From: Planctomycetaceae bacterium | Lineage (GTDB): Bacteria; Planctomycetota; Planctomycetia; Planctomycetales; Planctomycetaceae | Assembly: GCA_018699955.1 (NCBI GenBank) | Contig: JABISG010000154.1 | Coordinates: 1 to 64,000 of the forward strand | Length of the DNA: 64,000 nucleotides | Direction: 5' to 3' | Shown: positions 62,937-64,000 of the stretch, piece by piece | How the letters are laid out: the number at the start of each line of letters is the position of its first letter | Position numbering within the stretch: position 1 is the first letter of the stretch | Translations under genes and position numbers: made by a program | The notes under the pieces: generated by a model | What the model was told of the DNA's origin: nothing | Database searches by the model: none | What the model saw: the letters and a program-made list of their open reading frames with translations, nothing else

Positions 62937-63010
62937 GTGGCTATAGCTCAGTTGGTTAGAGCGCCGGGTTGTGGTCCCGGAGGTCGCGGGTTCAAATCCC
63001 GTTAGTCACC
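62937..63010 (+). tRNA. tRNA-His (GTG)
   Basis: Complete cloverleaf. GTGGCTA acceptor pairs with TAGTCAC; anticodon loop TTGTGGT gives GTG between CCGGG and CCCGG; T arm GCGGG-TTCAAAT-CCCGT. A G at 62936 and C at the discriminator position fit tRNA-His, where G-1 pairs with C73. CCA is not encoded. Confidence 0.95.
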
Positions 63011-63073
63011 CTTTTCTTACCCGTTCTTGGCCCGTTCCACGTTTGGCGGCGGGGCAACTCCGGATGAAGACCC

Positions 63074-63985
63074 TCATCTTCCTGGAGGCCGACCTCTCGG
63101 TGGCCTCGGCGGAAAGCCGGGACGTCCGCCCGGCCTGGGACCGCGACGCCGAAACGTCTGATCGGGTGTCCCTTTGTAGCCACGCGGGATAAACGGGAAC
63201 TGCTCCGTAAGGACGTAGTAATAGACGCCGTCGGGGAACTCCCCCGTCACACCGAACCGCCCGTTGCATTCGTCCAAATCGCCCGCGCCAGCCACATATT
63301 CGTAATCTTCCACGAACGTGCCGTCATACTGGCCGCCCGGACCGTTGGGGCGTATTCCCCGCTTCACCCGGTAACTCGCGGTCAGCTTCACCGTGCCGCT
63401 CGCTGCATCCATCGGGTCGATGTAACCGTAGTTCGCATAAATCGGAAATCCGTCGGCCGCCCAGCCAATCAGCAGCACTGTCGTCCCGCCGCCGAGCCGT
63501 TTGATCAACCCGCCCGGCAACCCGTGATAGTGATACGCCCCGTTCGGTTGCACGTGGGCGTTGTTCGTATCGAGGCCGAGATCGAGTTTGCCCGAGAGCG
63601 CTTCGTAACGCCAGCCGCTGTTGCGGTTGAACCTCCAATACTCGGCCGTAAACGGATCGAAGGGAACGCCGTTGACGGCAACGCCAAATGAACCGTGCTC
63701 TAGCCAGGTGACTTTTTTGGCGTTCTTTGGTTTCGCTGGCACACGAAAGGCATACCGCTGCTCGCTCACCCGGTTTGGGTTTCGACGGTTTGGGAACCGG
63801 CCGATGGAATGCTTGGGAATTCCGTTGGCCGATATGTACCGGTAACCCTCTTTGGTGGTGATTTGCACGCGGTTCTTCAACGGCCCTCGGCTCGGGCGTG
63901 GCCTAAAACCGGGCGGTCTCTGAGCAATCGCCACAACCACGCCCAAAATCAGCGTGACCCCAACAACCACAGCAAATTGTTTCAT
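63074..63985 (-). CDS. Secreted YHYH-domain protein
   Basis: 303 residues with a signal peptide (VVGVTLILGVVVAIA). The body carries the diagnostic GAYHYHGLP motif, preceded by LDTNNAHVQPNG and followed by LLIGWAADGFPIYANYGY, as in YHYH proteins that occur widely in planctomycetes and marine bacteria. The C-terminal ~35 residues are Pro/Arg/Gly-rich and probably disordered. The starting ATG gives a good signal peptide. Function unproven; metal or small-molecule binding is suggested by the His pair. Confidence 0.88.
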   Translation of the reverse strand: MKQFAVVVGVTLILGVVVAIAQRPPGFRPRPSRGPLKNRVQITTKEGYRYISANGIPKHSIGRFPNRRNPNRVSEQRYAFRVPAKPKNAKKVTWLEHGSFGVAVNGVPFDPFTAEYWRFNRNSGWRYEALSGKLDLGLDTNNAHVQPNGAYHYHGLPGGLIKRLGGGTTVLLIGWAADGFPIYANYGYIDPMDAASGTVKLTASYRVKRGIRPNGPGGQYDGTFVEDYEYVAGAGDLDECNGRFGVTGEFPDGVYYYVLTEQFPFIPRGYKGTPDQTFRRRGPRPGGRPGFPPRPPRGRPPGR

Positions 63986-64000
63986 CCTGTTCCCTTCTCA

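Overview
The window looks like chromosomal DNA of a planctomycete (Planctomycetota, probably Pirellulales or Planctomycetales). This rests on protein families rather than on a marker gene. Present are a DUF1549/DUF1553 (PSD1) cytochrome paired with a DUF1501 protein, secreted multi-haem proteins with PA14 or NPCBM modules, a Tat-exported Gfo/Idh/MocA oxidoreductase, a Ser/Thr kinase fused to WD40 repeats, a DUF4159 protein, several 'TDAGL' leucine-rich-repeat lipoproteins and a YHYH protein. No rRNA, CRISPR array, prophage or complete IS element was seen. One tRNA (His) is present.

Layout. 1-7.3 kb: haem c/PA14 protein, sorbosone-dehydrogenase-like propeller, DinB-like protein, and a striking PTS-EIIA/SLC4 anion-transporter fusion. 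7.8-10.3 kb: a small Tad-type (TadG/TadE-like) surface locus. 10.5-11.8 kb: an NsrR-like Rrf2 regulator with a 23-bp palindrome at its promoter, and a haem c DUF3365 protein. 11.9-14.1 kb: DUF485-ActP-like symporter pair (minus strand). 14.2-17 kb: DUF1697, a PD-(D/E)xK-like orphan flanked by inverted repeats, and a MocA-type oxidoreductase. 17.2-27 kb (plus strand): kinase-WD40, haem-propeller protein, PSD1 and DUF1501. 27-36.6 kb (minus strand): bestrophin-like channel, lipoprotein, beta-helix protein, two LRR lipoproteins separated by mosaic repeats, DUF4159 protein, ABC ATPase. 37-46 kb: histidine kinase, creatininase-like protein, acetyltransferase, PhoD-like phosphatase, D-threonine-aldolase-like enzyme, LRR lipoprotein, and a folate cluster (folK, folB, pteridine-reductase-like SDR). 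46.3-52.6 kb (minus strand): flagellar regulatory/export operon flhA - small membrane protein - flhF - flhG - small membrane protein - fliA-type sigma factor, ending in a hairpin terminator. 53-55.8 kb: a 21-repeat WD40 protein. 56-64 kb: der GTPase, LRR protein, a three-gene operon (two-TM protein, RN-x4-H protein, TPR-class III cyclase), secreted proteins and tRNA-His.

Intergenic spaces are unusually rich in short dispersed palindromic repeats. At least seven families occur, often at gene 3' ends. The largest, around 28.8-31.8 kb, is a composite whose core is bounded by 20-bp ATTCCC-N8-GGGAAT palindromes and is joined to a second ~86-bp module. This resembles the dRS3/NIME architecture described in Neisseria. 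In two places the second module supplies the stop codon of the neighbouring gene.

Start codons were chosen from signal peptides, RBS-like sequences and conserved N-termini, and often differ from the longest open frame. Functional names come from motif recognition only; no database search was run.
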